Part shown: in pieces, positions 44,230 through 52,779 of the stretch | Layout of the letters: each line of letters starts with the position of its first letter | Position numbering within the stretch: position 1 is the stretch's first letter | From: Bacillus litorisediminis | GTDB lineage: Bacteria > Bacillota > Bacilli > Bacillales > JC228 | Reading direction: 5' to 3' | NCBI RefSeq assembly: GCF_022808645.1 | Contig: NZ_JAKZKT010000020.1 | Span: 1 to 64,000 of the forward strand | Length of the DNA stretch: 64,000 bases | Program-made: the position numbers and the translations under genes | The notes under the pieces: generated by a model | The model's input: only the letters and a program-made list of their open reading frames with translations | The model's database searches: none | Told to the model about the DNA's origin: nothing

Positions 44230-44892
44230 CTAGCGTCTCATGATTTTTCTTGAAAGCGTATTGCCCAGCCACTGAGCGAGCTGCACCATCACGATTAAGA
44301 TAATGACGGTCACAACCATCACGCTCGTATCAAAACGCTGGTAGCCATAAGTCATGGCAACATGGCCAAGTCCTCCGCCTCCGACTGTTCCGGCAACTGC
44401 CGAGAAGTCAATCAGACTCACTGATACAAATGTTAGCCCTAGAACGAGCGGACCCAGAGCTTCTGGAATCAAAACGGTGAAAATAATCTTAAACGGACTT
44501 GCTCCCATTGCTTGTGCCGCTTCAATCACACCTGGGTCAATACTTACCAGGTTATTCTCAACAACCCGGGCAATCGTGAAGCTTGCGACAATCGTCATTG
44601 GGAAAATCGCTGCCATCGTTCCAATGGTGGTTCCCATTACAAATCTCGTAAGTGGTGAAATGGCTACTAAAAAGATGATAAATGGAACGGGCCGAATAAT
44701 ATTGATAATGACATTCAAAATTTGATAAACGAATTTGTTTTCTAAAATATTATTTTTTCTTGTTACAAAGATTAATAGGCCCATAGTGATGCCAATTATG
44801 GAACCAAACAATAAAGTCAATGCAACCATAAGCAATGTTTCACCGGTAGATTCGACAATGCGCGGCCAAAATGTCGTCCAATCCACATTCAT
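44230..44892 (-). CDS. metI: Methionine ABC transporter permease
   Basis: A 220-residue permease with five helices and the EAA loop VIEAAQAMGASPFKIIFTVL; GTVGGGGLGHVAMTYGYQRF is the conserved C-terminal block of MetI (called MetP in B. subtilis). Its ATG overlaps the metN stop by one nucleotide (TAATG). Confidence 0.93.
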   Translation of the reverse strand: MNVDWTTFWPRIVESTGETLLMVALTLLFGSIIGITMGLLIFVTRKNNILENKFVYQILNVIINIIRPVPFIIFLVAISPLTRFVMGTTIGTMAAIFPMTIVASFTIARVVENNLVSIDPGVIEAAQAMGASPFKIIFTVLIPEALGPLVLGLTFVSVSLIDFSAVAGTVGGGGLGHVAMTYGYQRFDTSVMVVTVIILIVMVQLAQWLGNTLSRKIMRR

Positions 44893-45908
44893 TATTTGGT
44901 CACCTCCTCTATTTCCACAATTGTTCTAAGCTCATTTAGGACATTTTGAACCGAATCCGGATGACCAATAAATGAGACTATTAAATTCCCAATCAACTTT
45001 TCCTGTAATTCCTTCACGGAGCCGTATACGATATTAAAATCAACTCCGTGTTTCCTGGAAACGGTTGAGAGAACCGGATCATTCGCTACTCCGCCTTTAA
45101 AAATGACTCTGTACAAGGTTCCCCCGCCGTTTCCGTGCCACTCATTTAAAAGTGTTTCGGAAGGCATATCCTGCTGAACGGAACGGATGAACCGCTGCGT
45201 TGTCTTATGCTGCGGATTGGTGAATATGTCGAATACCTCACCCGATTCAATCACTTCCCCATTCTCCATAACCGCCACTTTGTCACAAATCGATTGAATC
45301 ACATGCATTTCGTGAGTAATCAATAAAATCGTAATCCCTAATTCACGGTTTACTTTTTTTAATAAACGTAAGATGTCTGCTGTTGTCTCAGGATCGAGAG
45401 CTGAAGTTGCTTCATCACAAATCAGGATATCGGGCGAAGTCGCAAGTGCCCGCGCAATTCCTACACGCTGCTTTTGTCCGCCTGACAATTGATCGGGGTA
45501 ATCCTTTGCTTTATCGCTTAATCCCACGAAACTCAATAATTCTGCCACCCGTTCATTGATTTCCTTTTTAGAAGCACCAGCCAGCTTCATCGGGTACGCA
45601 ATATTACCGGCAACGGTACGGGAATTGAATAAGTTAAAGTTTTGAAAGATCATACCGATATTGCGGCGGCGCGTTCGCAAATCCTTTGGCGATAATTTGC
45701 TTACGTCAATGCCTTGGATCCATACAGATCCAGAGGTCGGTCTTTCCAGCATGTTCACCAAACGGAGGAGTGTGCTTTTTCCTGCACCGCTAAAGCCAAT
45801 AATTCCGAATATTTCTCCTTCCTCAATCGTAAGCGAAACATTCTTGACTGCGTGTACCTCCCGCTTTCCAAGACTGAATGTCTTGGATACATTTTTGAAT
45901 TCAATCAT
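44892..45908 (-). CDS. metN: Methionine ABC transporter ATP-binding protein
   Basis: A 338-residue ATPase with Walker A GFSGAGKSTLLR, signature LSGGQKQRVGIARAL, Walker B ILICDEATSALDPE and a C-terminal NIL (regulatory, methionine-binding) domain from about residue 265. It is the first gene after two SAM-I riboswitches. Transport is probably inhibited by cytosolic methionine through the NIL domain, as in E. coli MetN. Confidence 0.94.
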   Translation of the reverse strand: MIEFKNVSKTFSLGKREVHAVKNVSLTIEEGEIFGIIGFSGAGKSTLLRLVNMLERPTSGSVWIQGIDVSKLSPKDLRTRRRNIGMIFQNFNLFNSRTVAGNIAYPMKLAGASKKEINERVAELLSFVGLSDKAKDYPDQLSGGQKQRVGIARALATSPDILICDEATSALDPETTADILRLLKKVNRELGITILLITHEMHVIQSICDKVAVMENGEVIESGEVFDIFTNPQHKTTQRFIRSVQQDMPSETLLNEWHGNGGGTLYRVIFKGGVANDPVLSTVSRKHGVDFNIVYGSVKELQEKLIGNLIVSFIGHPDSVQNVLNELRTIVEIEEVTK

Positions 45909-45964
45909 GTTGAAGACCTCCCTTGAAAACTAAAAACTAGGCTAAAATGAGTCTGGTTTTTAAC

Positions 45965-46139
45965 AAAAAATCCTTCTTTCTCTTGGAAGACAAGAAAAAG
46001 AAGGATTCTATTAAAGAAACCATCTCCTTCTCATCTTCCAAATGTCACAACATTTGCGGGAATTGGCACAGTATTCTACATTAGAATCCGCTGCCGAGAC
46101 TTCATCGGGCCCGTCCCTCGATCTCTCTTGATAAGAAAG
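45965..46139 (-). promoter_or_regulatory. SAM-I riboswitch, proximal copy (next to metN)
   Basis: Minus strand order: CTTATCAAGAGAGAT (46135-46121), GAGGGACGGGCCCGATGAAG, GCCAATTCCCGCA, and AGATGAGAAGG closing P1. These are the conserved elements of the S-box aptamer. The expression platform is a terminator at 45965-46009 with stem GAATCCTTCTTTTTCTTG/CAAGAGAAAGAAGGATT and a T run. With SAM bound, transcription stops before metN. Confidence 0.92.
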
Positions 46140-46209
46140 CGGTTAAAGCTATTTAGTTTGCAATGTGATAGCCATTCATAGCTGTTTTAGAAGGAATATT
46201 TATCTAACG

Positions 46210-46377
46210 AAAAATCCCTCCTTTTCCGACAAGAAAAAGAGGGATTCTATGTAAAGAAACCATCTCCTTCTCATCTTCCAAATGTCGCAACATTTGCAGG
46301 AATTGGCACAGTATTCATTACGAATCTGCTGCCGAGATGTCATCGGGCCTGTCCCTCGATCTCTCTTGATAAGAAAG
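46210..46377 (-). promoter_or_regulatory. SAM-I riboswitch, distal copy (first transcribed)
   Basis: A second complete S-box: CTTATCAAGAGAGAT at 46373-46359, GAGGGACAGGCCCGATGACA, GCCAATTCCTGCAAATG and AGATGAGAAGG. It has its own terminator at 46213-46246 (AATCCCTC/GAGGGATT plus T run). It precedes the other copy by about 240 bp and is similar to it over the aptamer, suggesting a local duplication. Confidence 0.92.
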
Positions 46378-46415
46378 TGGTTATTGCTATTCATTTTGTT
46401 AAAAACAATAAGCTA

Positions 46416-46444
46416 ATAATAGATTCAAAATCATGAAAAGTCAA
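46416..46444 (-). promoter_or_regulatory. Sigma-A-type promoter of the metNIQ leader
   Basis: Minus strand TTGACT (46444-46439), a 17-bp spacer and TATTAT (46421-46416), about 40 bp upstream of the distal SAM-I aptamer. The -35 box overlaps the last codons of ogt. Confidence 0.65.
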
Positions 46445-46928
46445 TAGTCTTTTTTGAGGAAAAATTTTCGTGGCGAAGCAGCCATTCTTTTCTCCACAAC
46501 CCGCCTGCGTATCCTGTTAATGTCCCATTTGAACCGATAATACGGTGACATGGTATCACAATACTCAGCTTATTTCTTCCATTGGCACTGCCAACTGCTC
46601 GAATAGCTTTTTCATTGCCAATTGAAACGGCAATATCCTTATAGGACCCTGTCTCACCGTACTGGATTTTTGTTAAAGCCGACCAAACTGATTTTTGAAA
46701 ATCTGTCCCTTCCATCCGATAGGGGAATGAAAATTCACGGCGGGTTCCTTTAAAATATTCATCCAGCTGATGATAACAATCTGCCAGTACTCTAGGCGTA
46801 CTTTCATTTATTTTATTTTCAGCGGTTTCGGCATCGGAAAATAGAATCGAGATAACGGCATTTTCAGTTCCGGTTATTTCTATTACACCAATCGGTGACT
46901 CGTAGTCGATTTTACTTATTTGACTCAT
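46431..46928 (-). CDS. ogt: Methylated-DNA--protein-cysteine methyltransferase
   Basis: A 165-residue O6-alkylguanine-DNA alkyltransferase; acceptor Cys127 lies in VIPCHRIIG and the DNA-binding helix region is ETGSYKDIAVSIGNEKAIRAVG. It repairs O6-methylguanine in a suicidal reaction. ATG at 46928 follows ATGGAGGTCC; it overlaps the alkA stop by 17 bp. It is the third gene of the adaptive response operon adaA-alkA-ogt (AdaB role). Confidence 0.93.
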   Translation of the reverse strand: MSQISKIDYESPIGVIEITGTENAVISILFSDAETAENKINESTPRVLADCYHQLDEYFKGTRREFSFPYRMEGTDFQKSVWSALTKIQYGETGSYKDIAVSIGNEKAIRAVGSANGRNKLSIVIPCHRIIGSNGTLTGYAGGLWRKEWLLRHENFSSKKTIDFS

Positions 46929-47829
46929 ATAGGGACCTCCATAGATAAAAGGTAGCATAGGCACGCCAATTTTCCCAGTTGGCTGCTATAACATTTATTT
47001 CCTCAATAGCTGGTTTTTGTTTAAGTCCTAATTGCAGTTTTAATGCCTGATGAAGACCGGCATCGGCAATTGGAAAAGCATCCGGAATTTGCAGGCATTT
47101 CATCATAACATAATCGGCCGTCCAGGCACCTACTCCTCTTATCGCCATTAAAGATTTTTTGATAGGCTGGTACTCTTTTTGCTGGAGCAGGCTTGCTTTG
47201 GTCAGCTTGCCATTTGCCATGGCTCTAGCAACTCCAATTATATATTCGGCTTTTCTTCTCGTAAATTGGAGCCCCCTTAACTCTTCAACCCGGATTTGTG
47301 CAATTTTTTCATAGCTTGGATAAAGCCAATACGTATCACCTTCGAAGGTTAGGCTCTCTCCAAATTGTTCCACAAACCGTTTTTTCAATGTATAGGCAAA
47401 TCCTAAATTGATTTGCTGACCGATAATGGCCCAGGTTAACGCTTCGAACAGATCAGGTATTCCAATAACTCGTAAGCCTTTATATTTTGCAATTAAACTT
47501 TGCAACATCTCATCTTTACTTGCTGCCTGGTAAAAACCATTGAGGTCCTGATCGAAATCAAACCATTCCCATATATACTCTGCTATTTCCTCATAGGTGT
47601 TTGAAGATGGAAACTGAATTGGGAACTCTATCAAAATCGAAGGTGAAGAACCGGAAATTTTTAATAAAATCGTTTCATCTTTGATTTTTAATAGTTTATA
47701 TACAGATCCAGCTTTAATTTGGTGAAGAACTTCTTGGCTGGATCGTCCCAAAAACACGAGACATTCTTTAAAATCGAACTCCTTTGGAGGTAAAATCTCC
47801 AAATAGGATTCATGCCTCTTCCATTTCAT
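46912..47829 (-). CDS. alkA: DNA-3-methyladenine glycosylase II
   Basis: A 305-residue HhH-GPD glycosylase: N-terminal AlkA_N-like domain, then the helix-hairpin-helix SLMAIRGVGAWTADYVMM and the catalytic aspartate in AFPIADAGL. It removes alkylated purines such as 3-methyladenine. ATG at 47829 overlaps the adaA stop (TGATG) and has AAAGGAG 8 nt upstream. Confidence 0.92.
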   Translation of the reverse strand: MKWKRHESYLEILPPKEFDFKECLVFLGRSSQEVLHQIKAGSVYKLLKIKDETILLKISGSSPSILIEFPIQFPSSNTYEEIAEYIWEWFDFDQDLNGFYQAASKDEMLQSLIAKYKGLRVIGIPDLFEALTWAIIGQQINLGFAYTLKKRFVEQFGESLTFEGDTYWLYPSYEKIAQIRVEELRGLQFTRRKAEYIIGVARAMANGKLTKASLLQQKEYQPIKKSLMAIRGVGAWTADYVMMKCLQIPDAFPIADAGLHQALKLQLGLKQKPAIEEINVIAANWENWRAYATFYLWRSLYESNK

Positions 47830-48401
47830 CACCGCAACTCCTTTTCTTGAAGGGCACGGTATTCACTGGGTGAGCATTTTTTCAATCGGCGAAATGCTTT
47901 ATAAAAATTTGAAGGGCTTTGAAACCCGACATCATAGCAAATTTCAAGATTCGTCCAATTCGTTCTTTTAAGAAGATGCGCTGCTTTATCCACTCTTATT
48001 TTTTCCAAATAGGTACGGGGAGTTTCTGCCGTTTCCTGCTTGAACACACGCTCTAGATAAAATGCGCTAACACCCACATGATTCGCTATATCTTGCAGTA
48101 CCAGCTTTTGTTTATAAGACTTCAGCAAAAAGGCTATGACATTTTTCACGAGTCCGACCTGAGGGGAATGTTCGACTTCCGGCTGACATCTTTTGCATGG
48201 GCGATAACCTGCTTTTTCAACTTCCTGGATATCAAAGTAAAATTCAACATTTACTTTTTTCGGCTTTCGTGATCTGCACGATGGCCTGCAGTATATTTTT
48301 GTGGTTTTTACTGCCGTAAAAAAAAGCCCATCATAATTTGGATCACAAGCTATTATTTTTTCCCACATTTCATCAAATGAAAGATTAATTTGATCAGCCA
48401 T
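47829..48401 (-). CDS. adaA: Ada regulatory protein (methylphosphotriester acceptor, AraC-type)
   Basis: A 190-residue regulator with the Ada zinc domain (Cys38, Cys42, Cys69, Cys72; YCRPSCRSRKPKKV and RPCKRCQ) and an AraC-type HTH (about 100-185; VSAFYLERVFKQETAETPRT, VGFQSPSNFYKAFRR). Methyl transfer from DNA phosphotriesters to Cys38 turns it into an activator of the operon. It starts behind AAAAGGGCAGGTG at 48401; a broken PEP-mutase gene ends right upstream. Confidence 0.93.
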   Translation of the reverse strand: MADQINLSFDEMWEKIIACDPNYDGLFFTAVKTTKIYCRPSCRSRKPKKVNVEFYFDIQEVEKAGYRPCKRCQPEVEHSPQVGLVKNVIAFLLKSYKQKLVLQDIANHVGVSAFYLERVFKQETAETPRTYLEKIRVDKAAHLLKRTNWTNLEICYDVGFQSPSNFYKAFRRLKKCSPSEYRALQEKELR

Positions 48402-48423
48402 TATAATCACCTGCCCTTTTAAC

Positions 48424-48877
48424 TCAATTCTCATATAAAAAAGAAGTATCCTTTACCTCTATTAATCGAGCCGCATTCTTTTCCAAAAACGCAATGACCT
48501 GATCAGACAATGCATTTCCAAAGCTTAAACGTCTTACCCTAATTCTTTTAACTCATTACAGCGACCCCGACGTCTGCGGACCGTAATACATTCTCAACAA
48601 TCGTCTCGGCATCTTCGCCATATCCTGCTTCAATATCTACGGATACCGGTATTTTTACATGTTCGGTAATGATTTTAATGATTCCTAAATGTCTTTCGAA
48701 GTCTATTAATTCTCCATCTTTATATCCAAGCGAATTAGCGATTCCCCAGCTTGTTGTTCCAATTGCTTTAAATCCTGCCTTCTCAAGAATCAAGGCAGAT
48801 AGAAGATCCCAGGCATTTCCTAAAAATAAGATTTCCTGTGATGAATGCAGCTCATTGAATTCCCGAATTTTTGACAT
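48424..48877 (-). pseudogene. Isocitrate lyase/PEP mutase family gene, internally deleted and frameshifted
   Basis: Starts normally at 48877 (MSKIREFNELH behind TTGGAGG) and runs through AGFKAIGTTSWGIANSLGY and VSVDIEAGYGEDAETIVENV, the N-terminal half of a PEP mutase-like enzyme. It then stops after ADVGVAVMS. Downstream pieces NELKELG (another frame) and VRRLSFGNALSDQVIAFLEK (a third frame) are the C-terminus of the same family. About 80 residues in the middle are gone and at least two frameshifts exist, so it cannot be functional. Confidence 0.8.
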
Positions 48878-49057
48878 TGCAAAATCCTCCAATTGTTCGT
48901 GGTATACCGATTTTAGCAATTCAGCTGCATTCATTTCGTCCTCAATCTTGCTCTTATGGTCTGTATAAAAAATAAAAGTGAGTTGAGAAGCTTTTATCTG
49001 CACCTCATTTAAATAGTTTTGCTTAGATATTCTCTCCGCATAATCCTTACATTTTCT

Positions 49058-49837
49058 TTATGACTCTTTTACAGTAAATGCCGATAGAAAACGGAATTCA
49101 CCTTCCAGCTTTTTAATTAAAACCTCATTCCCAGTTATAACCGCTGTTTTTAAACGCTCTAGATAGTCTGTAGCCATCGTTATTCTTCTTTCCATCTCAT
49201 CATGACTTTTGGTGTACTGACCGTGTCCGGGGACTAGAATATTAATTTTGTAATCATCAATTATTTTCTTTGCTTTTTGCAGAGTTTGTTTATATGCTTT
49301 TGCACTATGATCAATAAATGGCAATTCAAAATCTGAAAGATAATCACCTGTCAAAAATAGTCCGAGTGAGTTTACGATTGTAAATAATCCATCTTCTGTA
49401 TGACCGGGAGCTTTATAAAAGGTTAGGGTAGTCGAACCTATCGTAACCTCTTGTCCATCATGGTCGATGACGATATCAATTTTCGGAAACTCTACTTTAT
49501 AATCACGGGTTATATAATAATTGGCGTCAAAGTCATGAATAGCTTGAATTATAGCCTCTTTTTTCGGGTGGTTTAACAGTTCTATGCTTCCAATCGTCTT
49601 TGCTCCTGGAAATGCATGATATCCAATAATGTGGTCATAATCACTATGTGTAAACAAAATATAACATGCTTTATTTGCTTGAATCGATTTCACATAGGAT
49701 TGTATTTCATGAATTTCGTTAGGAAGCCATGTGGGGTCAACGATTAATATAAAATCCTCTAAGTTAATGACTGTAGAGGTCGTTTGAAATAAAGCACTTT
49801 GGAAAATCGTAACAGACTCGTCGGTATATTGAATCAT
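49058..49837 (-). CDS. MBL-fold metallo-hydrolase, apparently frameshifted at its C-terminus
   Basis: A 259-residue metallo-beta-lactamase-fold protein with the metal motif FTHSDYDHIIG, a later GHTEDGLF and a histidine in VPGHGQYT; a binuclear hydrolase of unknown substrate. ATG at 49837 follows AAAAGGAGAG. It ends FTVKES, but the adjacent frame continues SHKENVRIMRREYLSKTI, the usual tail of this family. So a small indel near 49060 probably trimmed about 16 residues; activity may survive since all metal ligands are upstream. Confidence 0.82.
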   Translation of the reverse strand: MIQYTDESVTIFQSALFQTTSTVINLEDFILIVDPTWLPNEIHEIQSYVKSIQANKACYILFTHSDYDHIIGYHAFPGAKTIGSIELLNHPKKEAIIQAIHDFDANYYITRDYKVEFPKIDIVIDHDGQEVTIGSTTLTFYKAPGHTEDGLFTIVNSLGLFLTGDYLSDFELPFIDHSAKAYKQTLQKAKKIIDDYKINILVPGHGQYTKSHDEMERRITMATDYLERLKTAVITGNEVLIKKLEGEFRFLSAFTVKES

Positions 49838-50066
49838 AAAGTTGCTCTCCTTTTTTATCCTTTTTACAAATGGTTGTTTACTTTTGATCATATAACCGTT
49901 ATGTGTATTTGCCTACTGAAGTACATATTGTTAATTTGACTACCAATCAATAATGCCCATTATTTTCCACCCATCCTCCTGCTATAAATGATAAACTGCG
50001 GGAAAATCTAAAATGAATAGTTTAACTTGCTTAGTTTAGAAAAATATGAAAAAGGAGCGGCTATGC

Positions 50067-50972
50067 GTGAAAATAGTGGTAACAGGAGCAGCAGGAAAAA
50101 TCGGTCGATGGACCGTAAGAACTCTTTTAGAAGCAGGTCATGAGGTGATCGCAACAGATAAAAAATTAAGAGAGGAATCTGCTTCGAAAAGCTTTATTCA
50201 AGCTGAATTGCGTGATTATGGACAGGTCTGTCAGCTATTAAATGGTTGTGATGCAGTGGTCCACCTCGGGAATATTCCTACTGATGTAAGGAACACACCC
50301 CAGGCCATTTTTGAAAATAATATGCTCGTCAATTTTAATATCCTCGAGGCTTGCAAGGATTTTAAAATCTCTAAGGTTGTATGGGCATCCAGTGAAACGG
50401 TATTGGGATATCCTTTTGTAGAAGATCAGCTTAGTTACTTCCCTCTCGATGAAGAACATCCAACTACCATAAAATCCACCTACGCGATGGCAAAGATATT
50501 AACGGAGCACCTTTCTGAATTGTATCACAATCTTACGGATGGACAGATCGTTGCCCTTCGCTTTGCCAATATTTATGAGCCAGATGAATATGAAAAAATT
50601 CCAGCCATGCATTGGAATGATCAGCAAAAGGATATTCAACGGAAAAATGCCTGGGCTTATTGCGATGTTAGGGATGCAGCGATGGCGTGTCTTCTTGCCA
50701 TTGAAAAGGATAATTTGGGGTATCAAATATTCCATATAACAGCCCCAGATACGATTATGCCGGATCTCAGTCAGGACTTGGTAAATAAGTATTTCCCAAA
50801 GATACCTTTAAAAAGGCCGATAAACGGTCATGAAACCCTCATGGCAATAGATAAGGCCCGCCAAATTCTTGGGTATGAACCCCGTTATTCATGGCGCACT
50901 GCTCTCAATAACGATGGCTCTCTTAAGGCACTGCCCCCCGATCAACTGGCATTAACAAATAAGGAAATATGA
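50067..50972 (+). CDS. NAD-dependent epimerase/dehydratase family protein
   Basis: A 301-residue extended short-chain dehydrogenase. Dinucleotide motif VTGAAGKIGRWTV at the N-terminus, GCDAVVHLGNIP in the middle and a catalytic YAMAKILTE (YxxxK); the ASSETVLGYP segment supplies the serine. It probably acts on a nucleotide sugar or similar carbohydrate. GTG at 50067 has AAGGAG 9 nt upstream; an in-frame ATG 7 codons earlier has no ribosome binding site. It is followed directly by a REP-like element. Confidence 0.85.
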   Translation: MKIVVTGAAGKIGRWTVRTLLEAGHEVIATDKKLREESASKSFIQAELRDYGQVCQLLNGCDAVVHLGNIPTDVRNTPQAIFENNMLVNFNILEACKDFKISKVVWASSETVLGYPFVEDQLSYFPLDEEHPTTIKSTYAMAKILTEHLSELYHNLTDGQIVALRFANIYEPDEYEKIPAMHWNDQQKDIQRKNAWAYCDVRDAAMACLLAIEKDNLGYQIFHITAPDTIMPDLSQDLVNKYFPKIPLKRPINGHETLMAIDKARQILGYEPRYSWRTALNNDGSLKALPPDQLALTNKEI

Positions 50973-50974
50973 AA

Positions 50975-51050
50975 CAGGGGGACGGTTCTTTTGTTTCATT
51001 TATAAGAACTAACCTCTTTTACATAGCAGGGTCAGACCCATTTTAGTTAA
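50975..51050. repeat. REP-like partial elements downstream of the epimerase gene
   Basis: GGGGGACGGTTCTTTTGTTTC (split here as GGGGGACGGTTC and TTTTGTTTC, 50977-50998) is a half copy of the palindrome at 39260-39303; the trailing TTATAAGAAC is a decayed second arm. At about 51029-51040 GGGTCAGACCC forms another short palindrome of the type found around REP elements. The remaining DNA up to the DJ-1 gene shows no other feature. Confidence 0.55.
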
Positions 51051-51189
51051 GCCATTGGATTGTTCACCTTAAGATACAGTCCATCACCAGCCGACCAGCT
51101 GGCATTGCAAGATAGGAAATATAAAAATTGTTTAGCCCGCACTACCCCATAAAAAAATGATACTTTAAATTTCTTGGAGGCATATTGTG

Positions 51190-51846
51190 ATGACAAAAAA
51201 AGTTTTAATAGTTGTAACAAATCATACCACGATTACAGACGATCATAAAACGGGTCTTTGGTTAGAGGAGTTTGCAGTACCTTATTTAGTTTTTAAAGAA
51301 AAGGGCTATGATGTCAAAGTGACAAGTATATCTGGCGGAGAAGTTGCGTTAGATCCAAATAGTATCGAAGAGAAACCAGAATGGAAAGAAGCTGAAGCAG
51401 AATTAAAAAATACAGAAAAACTAACAAAAGAGCATGCAATTGGATATGATGCTGTATTCTTGCCTGGCGGTCATGGCACTATGTTTGATTTTCCAAATAG
51501 CGAAACACTACAATATGTTTTGCAGCAATTTGCGGAAGCAAACAGAGTGATTGGCGCTGTCTGTCATGGTCCGGCCGGTCTTGTCAATGTAACTTATAAC
51601 GATGGCACTCCTTTCGTGAAAGGAAAAAAAGTAACAGCCTTTACTGACGATGAAGAAAGAGAAATGCAGCTAGATATACATATGCCTTTCTTATTAGAGT
51701 CAAAGCTTCGTGAAAAGGGTGCTATCTTTGAAGGCAAAGAAAAATGGACAGATCATTCGATAAGAGACGGAAACTTGGTAACCGGACAAAATCCTCAATC
51801 GAGTAAAAGTACGGCGGAAAAGGTCGTAGAAGCTTTAGAAGGATAG
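51190..51846 (+). CDS. DJ-1/PfpI family protein (Hsp31-like)
   Basis: A 218-residue type 1 glutamine amidotransferase-like protein. The nucleophile elbow is GAVCHGPAGL, with an acidic residue and a histidine in LPGGHGTMFDFPN, and LWLEEFAVPYLVF near the N-terminus is typical of the YhbO/YraA/Hsp31 branch. Members act as glyoxalases/deglycases or chaperones under stress. The ATG at 51190 has TTGGAGG 9 nt upstream. It is monocistronic. Confidence 0.9.
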   Translation: MTKKVLIVVTNHTTITDDHKTGLWLEEFAVPYLVFKEKGYDVKVTSISGGEVALDPNSIEEKPEWKEAEAELKNTEKLTKEHAIGYDAVFLPGGHGTMFDFPNSETLQYVLQQFAEANRVIGAVCHGPAGLVNVTYNDGTPFVKGKKVTAFTDDEEREMQLDIHMPFLLESKLREKGAIFEGKEKWTDHSIRDGNLVTGQNPQSSKSTAEKVVEALEG

Positions 51847-51858
51847 GTTTAAAAAATC

Positions 51859-51910
51859 GGTGCCTGCCTCCCCGCGTACTAAGCGATTACTTCACTGGGG
51901 AGCAGGCACC
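51859..51910. repeat. REP-like inverted repeat with GGTGCCTGC arms
   Basis: Arms GGTGCCTGCCTCCCC (51859-51873) and its near complement GGGGAGCAGGCACC (51897-51910), followed by TATTATTTTT. It is a short GTGCCTG/CAGGCAC-type palindrome common in Bacillus intergenic DNA; it also works as a terminator for the DJ-1 gene. Confidence 0.65.
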
Positions 51911-51912
51911 TA

Positions 51913-52050
51913 TTATTTTTCTCGCATCACAATCCCGTTACGGACGAACGGATCTTGAAAATCAATAAAATGAGCAAATCCTTTATCCCGAATCTCTTTT
52001 ACTCTAGCACCAGCGGAAGTCAAATTTTCAACTAACTTCTGAACATTTGA
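51913..52050 (-). pseudogene. VOC/glyoxalase family remnant (C-terminus only)
   Basis: An open frame of 45 codons without a start codon reads VQKLVENLTSAGARVKEI, then KGFAHFIDFQDP and NGIVMREK, the C-terminal strand-loop-strand of VOC proteins (normally FIDFQDPDGNxIxLxE). The DPDGN turn is altered and a stop codon lies upstream, so only a decayed fragment remains. Confidence 0.6.
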
Positions 52051-52193
52051 TTATATGTATAAACATTTACAATACTCCATTAGATGATCCCTCAGGGCTT
52101 GGTGCAGTTGTATTTTTCTGCTTTATTGTCATGGGATTTTTTATTTTAGTTGGCTCTTTGATAGAATATGGGGTATATCGGTGTAAAAAATGA
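52047..52193 (+). CDS. Possible small membrane protein, 48 residues
   Basis: A frame starting TTG at 52047 encodes IYNTPLDDPSGLGAVVF, one hydrophobic helix (FFCFIVMGFFILVGSLI) and the basic tail EYGVYRCKK. The topology is sensible for a small membrane protein, but there is no Shine-Dalgarno and the start is rare; it may be a remnant instead. Confidence 0.3.
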   Translation: MIICINIYNTPLDDPSGLGAVVFFCFIVMGFFILVGSLIEYGVYRCKK

Positions 52194-52203
52194 TTAAATA
52201 AAA

Positions 52204-52242
52204 TGGCCTGATTCCCAGTATTGATGTGTGGGGGTCAGGCCA
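52204..52242. repeat. REP-like hairpin with GGCCTGA arms
   Basis: Stem TGGCCTGATTCCC/GGGGGTCAGGCCA with a 12-nt loop in the intergenic region before the ytcD terminator. It resembles other GGCCTGACCCC-type repeats; no gene product reads into it clearly. The stretch 52243-52336 shows nothing further. Confidence 0.5.
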
Positions 52243-52336
52243 AAGTTATGTAAGCCATATCAAGTGTTTGCATGGTATTAGCTATCCTGACATTTTGGAT
52301 ATCACCGCGGATATATTTTTACATTTTAAGTTAAAA

Positions 52337-52362
52337 AAGTGACTGACGCGAATCAGTCACTT
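52337..52362 (-). terminator. Terminator of ytcD
   Basis: A perfect 10-bp stem AAGTGACTGA/TCAGTCACTT with a 6-nt loop, followed on the minus strand by TTTTTAA. Confidence 0.75.
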
Positions 52363-52396
52363 AGATTTTATTCAAAGCTTACACTAACTCATTTCA

Positions 52397-52774
52397 TTAT
52401 TTTGTTAAAACGTTCTCTTCCAAGACAGCAAATTTATCTCCATATACTTTGGTAATATGGTTTTCTCCCCATGAACAGAGAGCATCTAAAATGCTTTTCA
52501 AGCTCCACCCATACTCACTTAGCTCATACTCCACTTTGGGCGGAACCTGATTATAAACAATTCTGTTAATAACTCCGTCTTCCTCTAGTTCACGTAATTG
52601 TTGGGTTAACATTTTTTGCGTAATATCTGGCATGAGCCGTTTTAATTCACTTGTTCGTTTTTTTCCATGTGTCAGGTGGCACAGAATTACAACTTTCCAC
52701 TTTCCTCCAATGACTTCCAAAGTTGCTTCTACAGCTATATTGTATTTCTTTTTCTTCAAATTGATCTCCTCCAA
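52397..52774 (-). CDS. ytcD: HxlR family regulator YtcD
   Basis: A 125-residue winged-helix regulator with the HxlR signature VIGGKWKVVILCHL and the recognition helix PDITQKMLTQQLRELEEDG. It has no cysteine near residue 15, so it is not an obvious HypR-like disulfide sensor. Divergent from an MFS pump and an aldo/keto reductase, matching ytcD-ytbDE of B. subtilis. Three palindromes in the 182-bp divergent region are probable binding sites. Confidence 0.88.
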   Translation of the reverse strand: MEEINLKKKKYNIAVEATLEVIGGKWKVVILCHLTHGKKRTSELKRLMPDITQKMLTQQLRELEEDGVINRIVYNQVPPKVEYELSEYGWSLKSILDALCSWGENHITKVYGDKFAVLEENVLTK

Positions 52775-52779
52775 CTATA

